A DNA stretch of 64,000 bases from a bacterium (GTDB lineage: Bacteria > Sumerlaeota > Sumerlaeia > SLMS01 > JAHLLQ01), in the NCBI GenBank assembly GCA_020444065.1, contig JAHLLQ010000002.1, forward strand, positions 124,001 to 188,000, read 5' to 3'. Below the pieces are notes generated by a model. It did not search any database and was not told the origin of the DNA. It saw only the letters and a program-made list of their open reading frames with translations. Every line of letters begins with the position of its first letter. Within the stretch, counting starts at the first letter, position 1. The position numbers and the translations under genes were made by a program. Shown here in pieces: positions 14,946 through 23,096 of this stretch.

Positions 14946-17900
14946 ATGGCCGACTCTCAGGACAAAACCCCGTCGAAGGGCGCCCCGGAGGATCTCCCGC
15001 GAGATTCCTCCCAGACATACAACCCTGCCAAAACGACGGCCGTGTACTCCAATCCCGACGTCCCCATCGGCGAAATGCGCAAGACGTTGCCGCTGTGGGA
15101 GACGGAAGCCTCCGGCGATCTGCCGGAGCACCCCGCTCTTCCGCACGTTACATTGGGACGGAATTTCGTTCTTCGCGAGTTGATCGGCAAAGGCGGATTC
15201 GGCGAGGTCTGGGAAGCGCTCCAGGTTTCTCTCGGCCGGACGATCGCCGTCAAACGCATGAAGCACCAGTTCGACGACGAGCCTCACTCCAGCCGCTACC
15301 TCGAGCACCTCGAGTTCACGTTCCACCAGGAAGCCCTCACAACCGGCAGTCTCGAACATCCGAACATCGTCCCCGTTTACGACCTCGGGCGCGACGCCCA
15401 GGGGCGCCCCCTGTTGGCAATGAAGCGCGTTCGCGGAAAGCCCTGGGATGACATCATCGACGCCGATGCGTTCTTGTCTCCCACGGATTTTCTGGGCAAG
15501 CACCTGCCCATTCTGGTCGCCGTTGCTCAGGCGCTTGCCTACGCGCATTCCAAGGGCATCGTTCACCGCGACATCAAGCCCTCGCAGGTCATGGTCGGTG
15601 AATTCGGCGAAGCGCTACTGATGGATTGGGGGCTGGCGGTTGTGTTCGATCCGCAGCGCGCCGGCGAAGAAATTCCTCCGATGAGCGAGGCGGGCTGGAT
15701 CGCGACGACAGAGACGGCGCCAAACCCCGCTGGCACGGCCGCCTTCATGGCACCGGAGCAAACCGAAGAGGACGCCTCGCGCATCGGTCCTTGGACGGAC
15801 GTGTTCCTGCTCGGATCGACGCTCTACTACTTGCTCACGCTCTCGCCGCCGTACAGCGGTGATGATCCGAAGAGCGTCTACTTCCGGGCCATGTCGGCAG
15901 AATTCCCGAAGCCGGATTTGCGCGCGCCCACACGCGACATCCCGCCGGAGCTTTCCGTCATTGTCGAGAAGGCCATGGCTCGCGACCCGGACGATCGTTA
16001 CGCATCGGCAAAGGACTTTCTGAACGCGATTCAAGATTACCTGACCGGCGCAACGCGGCGTCGCGAATCCTGTGCATTGACCTCCCAGGTTGCCGAGCAT
16101 CTCGAGTCCGACGCTGCCAGCTACGGTTCGCTTGCCGAGTGCGACAACTTGCTAATCCGCGCGCGCGAGTTATGGCCCAACAATCCGGAGGCAGGCCCTC
16201 TCCGTGAACGGGTTCTGACCAGCTATGCCGAGTCCGCACTCGCGAATGGCGACCTGAAACTTGCCCATTTGCAGGCCGAACGCATTGTGCGTCCCGAGGC
16301 GCGAAAGCCGCTGCTGGCGCGCATTTCCTCTGCGCAGGAATCCGTCCTTCGGCGCGATCGCCAGCGCCGGCTCGCGATCGGTGCCACCGTGATTCTACTG
16401 TTCGTCATCGGATTCGTCGGCTTCGTTCTGCACGATTCGCAGCTTCGCGCCGACACCGAAGCCGCACGCCGGCGCCTCGACCAGGAGCAGGCCGCCCGGG
16501 CGCAGGAACGCACGCTGCAGGAGGCGGAGCTGAAACGTCTCTTCGAGCGCATCAATCAACTGCGCATGACCGAGAACCAGTTGGCCGAAGAGCTCTCCCA
16601 TGATATTCCACTTCCGGCGGAATTGCATGCTTCCGAAGGCGAAGGATCCGATGCACTACGCGATGAAGCGCGAGTCCGCGATCTGCTGACACGCGTCGAC
16701 CAGGCGCAGCGCAATCGCCGCGAACTGGCTGAACTTGTTCCTGCCGGCACGCTCGAAGATGCACCATTTCCGCTGCTGCTTGCAGAAGCCAATCTGGCGA
16801 CTGCGCGATCAGTCGGCGCCGACGATTATCTCCGGTCCTTCGAGCTTTATCACCGCGCCCAGCAGGAACGCGATGAACTCCCTGAGCCATGGACCGGTAT
16901 GGGTGTGGCTGCTTTCCGCGGAGGCTATCCGACGTCGGCGACGGTCTGCCTCGCCGAAGCCAGTTCGCGTACGCTGGCGCTGCGCGGCGAAAGCCATCCG
17001 GATTATGCGCGCGCACTGGCGCTCGAAGGCGAAGCGCACAAAGAGCTCAATAGCGAAGACCAGGATTACATCGAATACTACCGGCGCAGTATGGAGATTC
17101 TGCAGCCTCAGTGGTCCGAGCTTTCGCTCACACTTGCCGATCGTGCGCAGGAGTTGGGGCTCTACAAGGAGGCGACGGCCTATTCTTCTCCCACGCTTGA
17201 AATGAATCTGCGTCTCTTCGGCGAACACGATCGCCGCACGGCCGATGCGTACGAGACGCTCGGCACAAATCTCTTCATGAGCGGCGAAGTATCCGATGCT
17301 GAGCCCTATTTGCGAAAGGCGCTTGAACTGCGCCGCGAAGTCCTGGGCCGCGAGAACAGCGACACCGCGGAATCCTGCGAAGACCTTGCGATCACGCTGG
17401 CCGATCGAGGCGAAATCGAAGAAGCCCTCAAGCTGATGGACGAAGCGCTCAATATTCGCCGCGAACTGCATGGCGAACGTCATCCCGACACTGCGATCGC
17501 CTATCACACGATGGCGATGTTGATGGCGCAGGAAGGGCGATTTGGCGACGGCGAGGAATACGCTCGGAAAGCCCTCGATATCGATCGTGAAATCCTCGGC
17601 CCTGAGCATCCCCGCACAGCGCGCGATGCCGATTCGCTCGCCGTCATGCTTCAGTACCAGCGTCGTTTCCAGGAGGCGCAGGAATACCTGGAACTCGCAA
17701 TGCGCGTGCGCGTCGAGAAACTCGGCGAGAATCACCCCTCCACGGCAACGTCCTACCAGAATGTTGCTTCGAACCTCGGGCGGTTGGGCGATGTTGAAGG
17801 AGCGGAGCGTCTGTCTCGCAAAGCGCTTGAGATCCGTCGGCGAATCTTCGGCGACCGCAGTCCGGAAGTCGCGCTCGTCCTCAGCAACCTGGGAGCGCTC

Positions 17901-18785
17901 CTTGAATCGCAGTCACGCCTTGACGAAGCGGACGCTGCGCTCAAGGAGGCAATCGGGATTATCGAAGAAACTCACGGCGAGGATGATCCGCAACTCGCCA
18001 TCTATTTCAACAATCTCGCCCGCGTGTTGGAGAAAGAAGAACGTATCGACGAAGCTCTTCAAATCGCGCATCGGGCGCTGCAGATTCAGAGGCAGAATTG
18101 GGGCGATACTCACCCAACTACGGGCGTGTGTTTCGCCAATCTTGGACGGCTCATGGTTTATAAGCAGCAGTTCGATGACGCCGAATTGTTGCATCGCAAA
18201 GCCGGCGAGATCTTTGATTCCACGATGGGCGTTGGAAACCCTTACTCCGAGATACTCAATCATCGGTGGGTATGGCTTATGACGCGCCGGGCTGAAACCG
18301 GCGCCCCGGTCGATGCAATGCGCCTAATCGCATTATCGCGTGGCCTCGTCGAATCCGGGTGGGCCACTGAGACGCTCAGCAAGAAGGAAATGGACGAGGA
18401 TCTCCTCGCAGGAATGCGCGGACTTGTTGGTGGTCTACTCGCGCTCGATCCGTCGATGAACGATCTGGCCCGCCGCGAGTACCTGCGTGCCCTTGCTTTG
18501 GCACGAATGCTCGCCAAAGTTGACGACGGCAGCCTGACCACCGAGTTCGCCCGCCCGGTGGCTGAGCGCCTCGGCGTAGAACTCAAGTATGGTGAAGCCG
18601 TCGGCGCGCCGGAGCCAACTGACGGCCTGTACGACCGCGAGGCACTGCAGGACTATCTCGACAGCATCGCCGCGCCAATTGACTGGGAGACGGAGCTTCC
18701 CGCGGTACTCGATTGGACACCGGATGAGCCGGAACTGCAGGGCGAGGCGTTCGATAAGGCTGTGGATTCCATCCTTGAACGGTGA
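14946..18785 (+). CDS. Receptor-like Ser/Thr protein kinase with C-terminal TPR array
   Basis: The protein has 1279 residues. The ATG at 14946 lacks a strong ribosome site but no better start exists. The kinase domain (about 73-365) has the glycine loop GKGGFGEV near 80, Lys103 in AVKRMK, the catalytic loop HRDIKPSQVM (Asp209) and DWG in place of DFG, a variant common in planctomycete-type kinases. A helix-rich segment leads to one membrane span (about 479-500). A coiled-coil region follows, then roughly ten tetratricopeptide repeats of the NPHH/kinesin-light-chain type (GERHPDTAIAYHTMA and similar). The kinase is predicted cytoplasmic and the TPRs external. It is divergent from the CBM20-esterase gene. 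Confidence 0.88.
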   Translation: MADSQDKTPSKGAPEDLPRDSSQTYNPAKTTAVYSNPDVPIGEMRKTLPLWETEASGDLPEHPALPHVTLGRNFVLRELIGKGGFGEVWEALQVSLGRTIAVKRMKHQFDDEPHSSRYLEHLEFTFHQEALTTGSLEHPNIVPVYDLGRDAQGRPLLAMKRVRGKPWDDIIDADAFLSPTDFLGKHLPILVAVAQALAYAHSKGIVHRDIKPSQVMVGEFGEALLMDWGLAVVFDPQRAGEEIPPMSEAGWIATTETAPNPAGTAAFMAPEQTEEDASRIGPWTDVFLLGSTLYYLLTLSPPYSGDDPKSVYFRAMSAEFPKPDLRAPTRDIPPELSVIVEKAMARDPDDRYASAKDFLNAIQDYLTGATRRRESCALTSQVAEHLESDAASYGSLAECDNLLIRARELWPNNPEAGPLRERVLTSYAESALANGDLKLAHLQAERIVRPEARKPLLARISSAQESVLRRDRQRRLAIGATVILLFVIGFVGFVLHDSQLRADTEAARRRLDQEQAARAQERTLQEAELKRLFERINQLRMTENQLAEELSHDIPLPAELHASEGEGSDALRDEARVRDLLTRVDQAQRNRRELAELVPAGTLEDAPFPLLLAEANLATARSVGADDYLRSFELYHRAQQERDELPEPWTGMGVAAFRGGYPTSATVCLAEASSRTLALRGESHPDYARALALEGEAHKELNSEDQDYIEYYRRSMEILQPQWSELSLTLADRAQELGLYKEATAYSSPTLEMNLRLFGEHDRRTADAYETLGTNLFMSGEVSDAEPYLRKALELRREVLGRENSDTAESCEDLAITLADRGEIEEALKLMDEALNIRRELHGERHPDTAIAYHTMAMLMAQEGRFGDGEEYARKALDIDREILGPEHPRTARDADSLAVMLQYQRRFQEAQEYLELAMRVRVEKLGENHPSTATSYQNVASNLGRLGDVEGAERLSRKALEIRRRIFGDRSPEVALVLSNLGALLESQSRLDEADAALKEAIGIIEETHGEDDPQLAIYFNNLARVLEKEERIDEALQIAHRALQIQRQNWGDTHPTTGVCFANLGRLMVYKQQFDDAELLHRKAGEIFDSTMGVGNPYSEILNHRWVWLMTRRAETGAPVDAMRLIALSRGLVESGWATETLSKKEMDEDLLAGMRGLVGGLLALDPSMNDLARREYLRALALARMLAKVDDGSLTTEFARPVAERLGVELKYGEAVGAPEPTDGLYDREALQDYLDSIAAPIDWETELPAVLDWTPDEPELQGEAFDKAVDSILER

Positions 18786-18846
18786 GTCGGCCCTCTCTTT
18801 GCTTCTTCACCCGGAAGATGCGCAGTAACACACGGAAGGCAGGCTG

Positions 18847-19980
18847 ATGAATATTCCCATTCGCGACAAGAATCTGAACAAAATCGCCGACAAGGTTATG
18901 GCGGGCGAGCGCCTGTCGTACGACGACGGGTTGGTTCTTTATGGCACGCACGATCTGCCCGGCCTCGGGGCCCTGGCCAACTGGTCGCGCGAGTCGCGTC
19001 ACGGCGACAAGACATTCTACAACATCAACCTGCACATCAATCCGACGAACTCCTGCTTTGCATCGTGTATTTTCTGCGCATTCGGTCGGAAACCATTCGA
19101 CGAGAATGCCTATATTCTGAAACCGGAAGAAATCGTTGAGCGGGCCCGCGCGCAGATGCCCGAAGGCTGCAATGAGATCCACCTCGTCGGCGGAATCGAC
19201 CCGCGCCTGAAGGTGGATTATTACTGCGACTACATCCGCGCACTGAAGTCAGCTTTCCCGCACGTCCACATCAAGACACTGACGCCGGTCGAAGTGGAGT
19301 TCATGGCGCGCCGCGGCAAGATCTCCATCGCGGAAGCCATCGAACGCCTCCGGGAGGCTGGGATGGATTCCATGCCCGGCGGGGGAGCGGAAATCTTCGA
19401 CTCGGAAATTCGCGAACAGATTTGCGAACACAAGTGCGACGCCGCGCAGTGGTTCGAAACGCACCGCGAGATGCACAAGCGCGGCATGCGCACCAACTGC
19501 ACGATGCTGATCGGTCACTTGGAGGAAGCTCGCCATCGCGTCGATCATCTGATTCGTCTGCGCACGCACCAGGACGAATGGGTTTCCTACGATGAGGATG
19601 GAAACCAGAAGACTGGCTTCCAGTGTTTCATTCCGCTATCGTTCCATCCGGCGAACACAAGGCTTTCTCACCTACCCGGCCCAACCGGTTTCGACGAACT
19701 CCGCAACATGGCGGCCAGCCGACTGATGCTCGACAACATCCCGCACATCAAGGCGTACTGGATTATGCTCGGCATCAAGCAGGCACAGGTCGCCCAATGG
19801 TTCGGCGCCGACGACATTGATGGCACGGTCATGCACGAGGAAATCTACCACGACGCCGGTGCCCGAACGCCGCAAGGCATGACAGTTTCCGAAATCCAGC
19901 GAATCGTTCGCGATTGCGGCCGTGTACCCGTTCAGCGCGATTCGTTGTACAATGAAATCGAGGCGCAGTACGTCGATTGA
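18847..19980 (+). CDS. mqnE: Aminodeoxyfutalosine synthase
   Basis: The protein has 377 residues. It is a radical SAM enzyme with the cluster motif CFASCIFC (Cys70, Cys74, Cys77) and the MPGGGAEIF stretch typical of MqnE/MqnC-type enzymes. Length and the absence of an MqnC-specific pattern favour MqnE, which joins an S-adenosylmethionine-derived adenosyl radical to 3-[(1-carboxyvinyl)oxy]benzoate in the futalosine route to menaquinone. MqnC is the main alternative. No other menaquinone gene is nearby. It converges with the O-antigen-ligase-like gene with only four bases between stops. Confidence 0.85.
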   Translation: MNIPIRDKNLNKIADKVMAGERLSYDDGLVLYGTHDLPGLGALANWSRESRHGDKTFYNINLHINPTNSCFASCIFCAFGRKPFDENAYILKPEEIVERARAQMPEGCNEIHLVGGIDPRLKVDYYCDYIRALKSAFPHVHIKTLTPVEVEFMARRGKISIAEAIERLREAGMDSMPGGGAEIFDSEIREQICEHKCDAAQWFETHREMHKRGMRTNCTMLIGHLEEARHRVDHLIRLRTHQDEWVSYDEDGNQKTGFQCFIPLSFHPANTRLSHLPGPTGFDELRNMAASRLMLDNIPHIKAYWIMLGIKQAQVAQWFGADDIDGTVMHEEIYHDAGARTPQGMTVSEIQRIVRDCGRVPVQRDSLYNEIEAQYVD

Positions 19981-19984
19981 GCGG

Positions 19985-21277
19985 CTAGGCTGCAGTTGCT
20001 TCTTTCGTCTCGACAACGAGCATCCCCGCCATTGTCCACAGCAGCAGGGCCACCTGGCCTTCGTTGAAACACGCGACAAGTCCGTAAATCAGAAATGCGA
20101 TCAGGACGGCCAACGCGACGCGCGTCCCCGGCATGGCATCGTGCTTCAGCGCGCCGATGCCGAGCCACAGCAGCGTTCCGACAAGCCATGCGTACGCCGC
20201 AAAGCCCGCCAGTCCAATCTCGGCCATTGTCTGCAGATAGATCTGGTGCAGGTCCGGTTCGCGGTTGTCGGTCACCAACTCATACTTCTCGATGCCCGCA
20301 TGGGTCGTGAAGATGTCGCCGCCATAGCCAAGTCCCAAAACCGGATGCACGCCGATGCGATCGAGGCCCTGTTGCCACAGGCCGATTCGCCCCGACAGCA
20401 ATCGATCTGGCTGTCCGATATCTTCAACCAGCGTCGCAGCGCGAGCCCGTCCCAGCGGTGAAGCCAGGACAAACACCGCCGCCAGACCCGCAATGGCCAC
20501 CAACATCCACCAGCGCCCTCGCAAGAAGACGATTGCCAGCACCGTCGAGATTGCGGTCGCAACCCACGGCCCGCGTGATCGCGTCAGCACAAGAAACCAC
20601 AGCGAAACCACGCACACGACAATCGCCGCAACAAGCCAGGCGCGCTTTCGATTTCGGAAAGCATTCAAGCCGACGGCGACAGTCGCCGGCAGTGCCAGAA
20701 TAAACACCATTGCCGATCGCGTGTAGCTCTCCAGCATTCCCTCCGCGCGCAACATCTCCGCGCCATCGGGCGTGAAACTGACCTTCACGAAGTCCTCTGC
20801 GCCCGCATAGAAGAGCACGATTCCGCCGATCGCGCTGATGCCCGCCGCCACAAGGAACCCGCGCAAGATGGTCATCTGCCGTTCGGAGTCGGTTGCCCAG
20901 GAAGCGACGATCGCAAACAGGATCAGGAACCAGAAGTGTTGCTCGAAGAACGTCGAGAAACTGTATCCTACATCGATCGAAAGCCCCGACGCCGCCAGAA
21001 TACACACGGTCAGGGCGATCACGGGCCACTGCACGGCACGCAGTCGCTTCAGCGAAACCCAGCCGCACCGGATTGCCCAGACGCCGAGCCCGATCGTCGC
21101 GGCCATCAGCAGCACGCGCCCGGCGCGAACGTTGTTTTCAAATGTCGAGATGACGATGAGACCGGCCAGCGCCCAACCGATGCCGCGCAGAGTCCACTGC
21201 TCGGCCTTCGGCGAGGTCAGCACCGCCAGTCGGCCGGCGGGGGAGCGCTTCTCCTGGGATTCTTGGCTGACGGACAT
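19985..21277 (-). CDS. O-antigen ligase/Wzy-like membrane protein
   Basis: The protein has 430 residues from ATG 21277, sixteen bases after the stop of the glycosyltransferase gene. There are about twelve membrane segments and a large loop between later helices. SGRIGLWQQGLDRIGVHPVLGLGYG matches the conserved loop of the O-antigen ligase/polymerase (Wzy_C) superfamily. These proteins polymerise or attach surface polysaccharide outside the inner membrane. Whether it is WaaL-like or Wzy-like cannot be decided. The adjacent glycosyltransferase supports a surface-glycan role. Confidence 0.75.
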   Translation of the reverse strand: MSVSQESQEKRSPAGRLAVLTSPKAEQWTLRGIGWALAGLIVISTFENNVRAGRVLLMAATIGLGVWAIRCGWVSLKRLRAVQWPVIALTVCILAASGLSIDVGYSFSTFFEQHFWFLILFAIVASWATDSERQMTILRGFLVAAGISAIGGIVLFYAGAEDFVKVSFTPDGAEMLRAEGMLESYTRSAMVFILALPATVAVGLNAFRNRKRAWLVAAIVVCVVSLWFLVLTRSRGPWVATAISTVLAIVFLRGRWWMLVAIAGLAAVFVLASPLGRARAATLVEDIGQPDRLLSGRIGLWQQGLDRIGVHPVLGLGYGGDIFTTHAGIEKYELVTDNREPDLHQIYLQTMAEIGLAGFAAYAWLVGTLLWLGIGALKHDAMPGTRVALAVLIAFLIYGLVACFNEGQVALLLWTMAGMLVVETKEATAA

Positions 21278-21293
21278 TCGGATGCCGGGCGGA

Positions 21294-22565
21294 TCAGGGA
21301 GTCCATTCCTTGCGCCGGGTTCGACTCTTCCGCGCAAGGCGACTGAATCGTGTTCTGAAAATGGCGCGACTGATCGGATCCATACGGCGGGGCGGATCGG
21401 CCGGGGCTCCGGCCACCAATTCTTCGTACGTCTTCTCCATCTCGCCCAGGAACCGTTCTCGGTTGAAATCCTGAGCGCGCTGCAGCCCGCCGTCAACCAG
21501 TCGAGCGCGCAAATCGTCATCTGTCTTCAGGCGAACAAGCGCATCGAGCAGCTCCACCGGGCGGCTCGCATCGATCAGGAGCCCATTCTCTTCCGGCGTC
21601 ACAACCTCCTGTGGGCCGATGATGTCCGGCGCAATCACGGGCGTTCCGGTCGCCATGGCCTCGATGAGAGACAACGACAATCCCTCGTTCTTCGAGCACA
21701 ACACGAACGCGTCCGCCGCCGCCAGGTAGCTCGGGATGTCCTTCGACCATCCGACGAGTTGCACGTTCGGGGCGATTGCAGAGCCGCCTTCCTTCTCCGC
21801 CTGGGCATCCAGATCGAAGATTACTTCCTTCAGACGATTCAGCAACGACCCGCCGCCAACGAATGTTGCCCGCCAATTGCCGAGCGGGCTGTTGCCTTTG
21901 ACTGTCGAGAGACTGAGCGCCTTCAGCAGCCGTTGCGGCGCCTTGTGGGGCTCCAGTCGGGCCGTATGGACAATATGGAAGACCTCATCCGGAACGCCGA
22001 TGCGCTTTCGGCATCCTGGCCGATCGGCCAGAGCCTTCTCGTATGGCCGCAGATCGATCCCGTTCAGAACCACACGCACCGGCGTTTCGCCGATCTCGAA
22101 GTTCCTCTGGCAGAAATCCTCGATGCCCTTCGAGCAGGTCAGCACCATGTCCGTGTGCGGAGCCAGCAGCGCTTCCATGCCGTGGAAGTACTTGTTCAGT
22201 CGGTGTTCGTAGGTGTTGTGGTAGTGCGCAATCTTGTAAGGAACGCCCGCCAGAACCGCCGCAGCCCGGCCGGCGAAATTCGCGAAGTCCGAATGCGCGT
22301 GCAGGACATCGATGCGTTCATCGCGCAGAACACGCGCCAGGTGATCGATGTCCCTCGGCCGATACGAGCGCGAAACGGGCACACGCATCGTGCGCCACCC
22401 GTGGGCGGCCGCTTCGTCACGGAAGTGGTTCGGATTCTTGAAATTGATCAGAATCGGCTCAAACCGGGAGCGATCCAGACCCCTCATCAACTCCATGATG
22501 ATGGCCTGAGTACCGCCGGTCTCGAGGTTTCCGACGACTAATGCGATGCGAAGAGGACGACCCAA
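21294..22565 (-). CDS. Glycosyltransferase family 4-type protein
   Basis: The protein has 423 residues. The only usable in-frame start is the TTG at 22565, inside an oligo-T tract; upstream the frame reaches a stop at 22596-22598. The N-terminal Rossmann domain shows ALVVGNLETGGTQ. The C-terminal domain carries the donor-site motif of GT-B enzymes: SKNEGLSLSLIEAMATGTPV, the GT4 E-x7-E glutamates. It probably adds a sugar in surface-polysaccharide synthesis with the downstream ligase-like gene. A very basic C-terminal tail (RLARKSRTRRKEW) could contact the membrane. Start assignment is uncertain. Confidence 0.8.
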   Translation of the reverse strand: MGRPLRIALVVGNLETGGTQAIIMELMRGLDRSRFEPILINFKNPNHFRDEAAAHGWRTMRVPVSRSYRPRDIDHLARVLRDERIDVLHAHSDFANFAGRAAAVLAGVPYKIAHYHNTYEHRLNKYFHGMEALLAPHTDMVLTCSKGIEDFCQRNFEIGETPVRVVLNGIDLRPYEKALADRPGCRKRIGVPDEVFHIVHTARLEPHKAPQRLLKALSLSTVKGNSPLGNWRATFVGGGSLLNRLKEVIFDLDAQAEKEGGSAIAPNVQLVGWSKDIPSYLAAADAFVLCSKNEGLSLSLIEAMATGTPVIAPDIIGPQEVVTPEENGLLIDASRPVELLDALVRLKTDDDLRARLVDGGLQRAQDFNRERFLGEMEKTYEELVAGAPADPPRRMDPISRAIFRTRFSRLARKSRTRRKEWTP

Positions 22566-22630
22566 AAGAAAAAAACCCGTTCGCCAGCCGAGAGCTCATT
22601 ATCGAAAGCACAACCGGCAAAGTGAACGGG
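22565..22630 (-). terminator. Second hairpin with T-tract reaching the glycosyltransferase start
   Basis: On the minus strand, GTGAACGGG (22622-22630) pairs with CCCGTTCGC (22576-22584) across a large loop. A run of T's interrupted by one C follows and leads straight into the TTG start codon. It may be a second terminator of the fmdB transcript or an attenuator. Confidence 0.45.
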
Positions 22631-22653
22631 AACCAAAGGGGAGCCCTCAACCT

Positions 22654-22685
22654 GAAAAAAACCCGCCCGGAAAAAACCCGGGCGG
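22654..22685 (-). terminator. Rho-independent terminator of the FmdB gene
   Basis: On the minus strand, CCGCCCGG and CCGGGCGG form an 8-bp GC stem (22678-22685 with 22663-22670) and seven T's follow (22661-22655). It lies 33 bp after the FmdB stop. Confidence 0.85.
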
Positions 22686-22717
22686 AGATTCGCAGAATCT
22701 TGAGTTTCGTGGAGTAA

Positions 22718-22978
22718 TCAGTTGTCAGCGCAAGGACAGCATCCGCTGCCGCAATCGCCGGACTTCGGCGCAGGCGTTCCAGCCGAGGCATTCCCGCCCT
22801 TGTAGTCCGTGATGTAGAAGCCGCTGCCCTTGAAAATGAGGCCCGCGCCGGCACTGATCAGGCGCTTCAGTTGTCCCTTTTCGCCACACTCGCAATCCGT
22901 CAGCGGCGCATCCGACATCCGCTGCTCCACCTCAAACTGGCGATGACATGACTGGCACTCATAAACGTAGGTCGGCAT
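22718..22978 (-). CDS. FmdB-family zinc-ribbon protein
   Basis: The protein has 86 residues, beginning MPTYVYECQSC as in FmdB/CxxC_CxxC regulatory proteins. The pairs CQSC and DCECG form the zinc ribbon. The tail is cysteine- and glycine-rich (CGSGCCPC), as is common in the family. The original FmdB was linked to formamidase gene control, but most members have no proven role. It is followed by a strong terminator and lies 118 bp after the RND-ABC fusion gene on the same strand. Confidence 0.85.
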   Translation of the reverse strand: MPTYVYECQSCHRQFEVEQRMSDAPLTDCECGEKGQLKRLISAGAGLIFKGSGFYITDYKGGNASAGTPAPKSGDCGSGCCPCADN

Positions 22979-23096
22979 TTTCCATTACCTCTGCCTCAGA
23001 AAGTCCGGCGAATGCTTCGGGCTGCCGGGCGCCTCTGACAACCCCAAAAGCAGGAAATGGGCCCATTTGCGTGCCAGGCTGAGACAGTATTGGGTG

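Noticed and set aside
21278-21520. Longer N-terminus for the O-antigen-ligase-like protein
   Set aside because: The extension overlaps the glycosyltransferase coding region on the same strand and has no membrane-protein character.
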